A DNA stretch of 13,962 nt from Deltaproteobacteria bacterium (GTDB lineage Bacteria; SAR324; JACQKK01), in the NCBI GenBank assembly GCA_029879595.1, contig JAOUPZ010000037.1, positions 1 through 13,962 of the forward strand. Reading direction: 5' to 3'. Both the position numbers and the translations under genes were made by a program. Positions 13,533 to 13,962 of the stretch are shown piece by piece; position 1 is the first letter of the stretch, and each line of letters starts with the position of its first letter. Under the pieces are notes generated by a model that was not told the origin of the DNA, did no database searches, and saw only the letters and a list, made by a program, of their open reading frames with translations.

Positions 13533-13962
13533 TTGAACCAGCGCAATAAAAATTTCATGATCGGCCTGATGTTCATAATCGGCGTGATCGCCATCATGAA
13601 CATGCTCAGCCGGGGCCCCGGCAGGATGCAGGAGATATCATACAGCGAGTTTCTGGGACGCGTGCAAAGCGGCCGAGTGATGTCGGTGGTCATGAGCGGA
13701 GAAACCATCCGCGGACAGCAGATCGACGGCGAGATATTTTCCCTGGTGGCGCCCAAGGATCCCTCCCTGGTGGAGATGCTCCAGACCAACAACGTCAAGA
13801 TAACCGCCCGTCCGGACCCCGGTTCCCCCTGGTATGTTTCGCTGCTCCTGCACTGGGGGCCGTTCATACTGATAATCGTCCTGTGGATATACTTCATGCG
13901 CCGCATGCAGGGGGGCGGCAACCGCCTGTTCTCCCTTGGCAAAAGCAAGGCCCGCCGAACCG
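13533..13962 (+). CDS. ftsH: ATP-dependent zinc metalloprotease FtsH (N-terminal part, 3' end beyond window edge)
   Basis: FtsH is a hexameric inner-membrane AAA+ protease that degrades misfolded membrane proteins and short-lived regulators. The 143 codons present cover the membrane part only: a first transmembrane helix at about 8-25, the periplasmic domain starting ISYSEFLGRVQSG (35-47) with the SLVAPKDPSLVEML segment (70-83), and a second helix at about 103-122 (LLLHWGPFILIIVLWIYFM). The hallmark MQGGGNRLFSLGKSKAR at 125-141 follows and leads into the AAA domain, which lies outside. The TTG at 13533 is preferred because it supplies the short basic NQRNKN lead before helix 1 as in other FtsH proteins; its GAGG (13525-13528) is close, with 4-nt spacing. 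The ATG at 13557 is the alternative but would begin inside the helix. No tilS or other usual neighbour lies upstream in the window. Confidence 0.92.
   Translation, partial: MNQRNKNFMIGLMFIIGVIAIMNMLSRGPGRMQEISYSEFLGRVQSGRVMSVVMSGETIRGQQIDGEIFSLVAPKDPSLVEMLQTNNVKITARPDPGSPWYVSLLLHWGPFILIIVLWIYFMRRMQGGGNRLFSLGKSKARRT

Overview
The window is G+C-rich DNA from a Gram-negative bacterium with two membranes. Evidence for this is the number of exported envelope proteins: a probable outer-membrane barrel, a lipoprotein with a clear lipobox, a SurA-type foldase and an LpoA-type protein. The MetC is of the proteobacterial type, and promoters and ribosome sites look like standard sigma-70 and Shine-Dalgarno signals. 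Pseudomonadota or Desulfobacterota-like is my best guess; I cannot place it more finely.

Layout, left to right. (1) 1-1119 (-): a mannose-1-phosphate guanylyltransferase running off the left edge, with a good promoter at 1259-1288. (2) 1486-2475 (-): a secreted, probably outer-membrane beta-barrel protein of unknown family. (3) 2747-4775 region (+): a complete biotin-dependent acyl-CoA carboxylase alpha subunit with no carboxyltransferase partner in view. (4) 9121 to 4787 (-): a tight three-gene envelope operon encoding an exported protein that may be LolA/MucB-like, a SurA-like peptidyl-prolyl isomerase and an LpoA-like periplasmic protein; the spacings are a 1-nt overlap and 7 nt. (5) 9449-10393 (+): an isolated and divergent HemC. 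(6) 10625-11785 (-): cystathionine beta-lyase MetC, with a different short tandem-repeat array on each side. (7) 12085-12984 (-): a lipoprotein of unknown function with its own promoter and a strong terminator. (8) 13533 to the right edge (+): the N-terminal part of FtsH, behind a near-consensus promoter and a leader of about 290 nt.

Most genes are chromosomal housekeeping or envelope functions and appear to be single transcription units, apart from the envelope operon. I see no transposase, integrase, phage gene, CRISPR array, tRNA or rRNA. The least ordinary parts are non-coding: ten 11-bp units (10448-10557) and five 13-bp units (11922-11986) flanking metC with an inverted shared core, a possible pair of competing hairpins in the ftsH leader, and an AT-rich palindrome between the divergent lipoprotein and ftsH promoters. 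Among proteins, HemC has an altered active-site loop and MetC lacks a conserved PLP-phosphate arginine.
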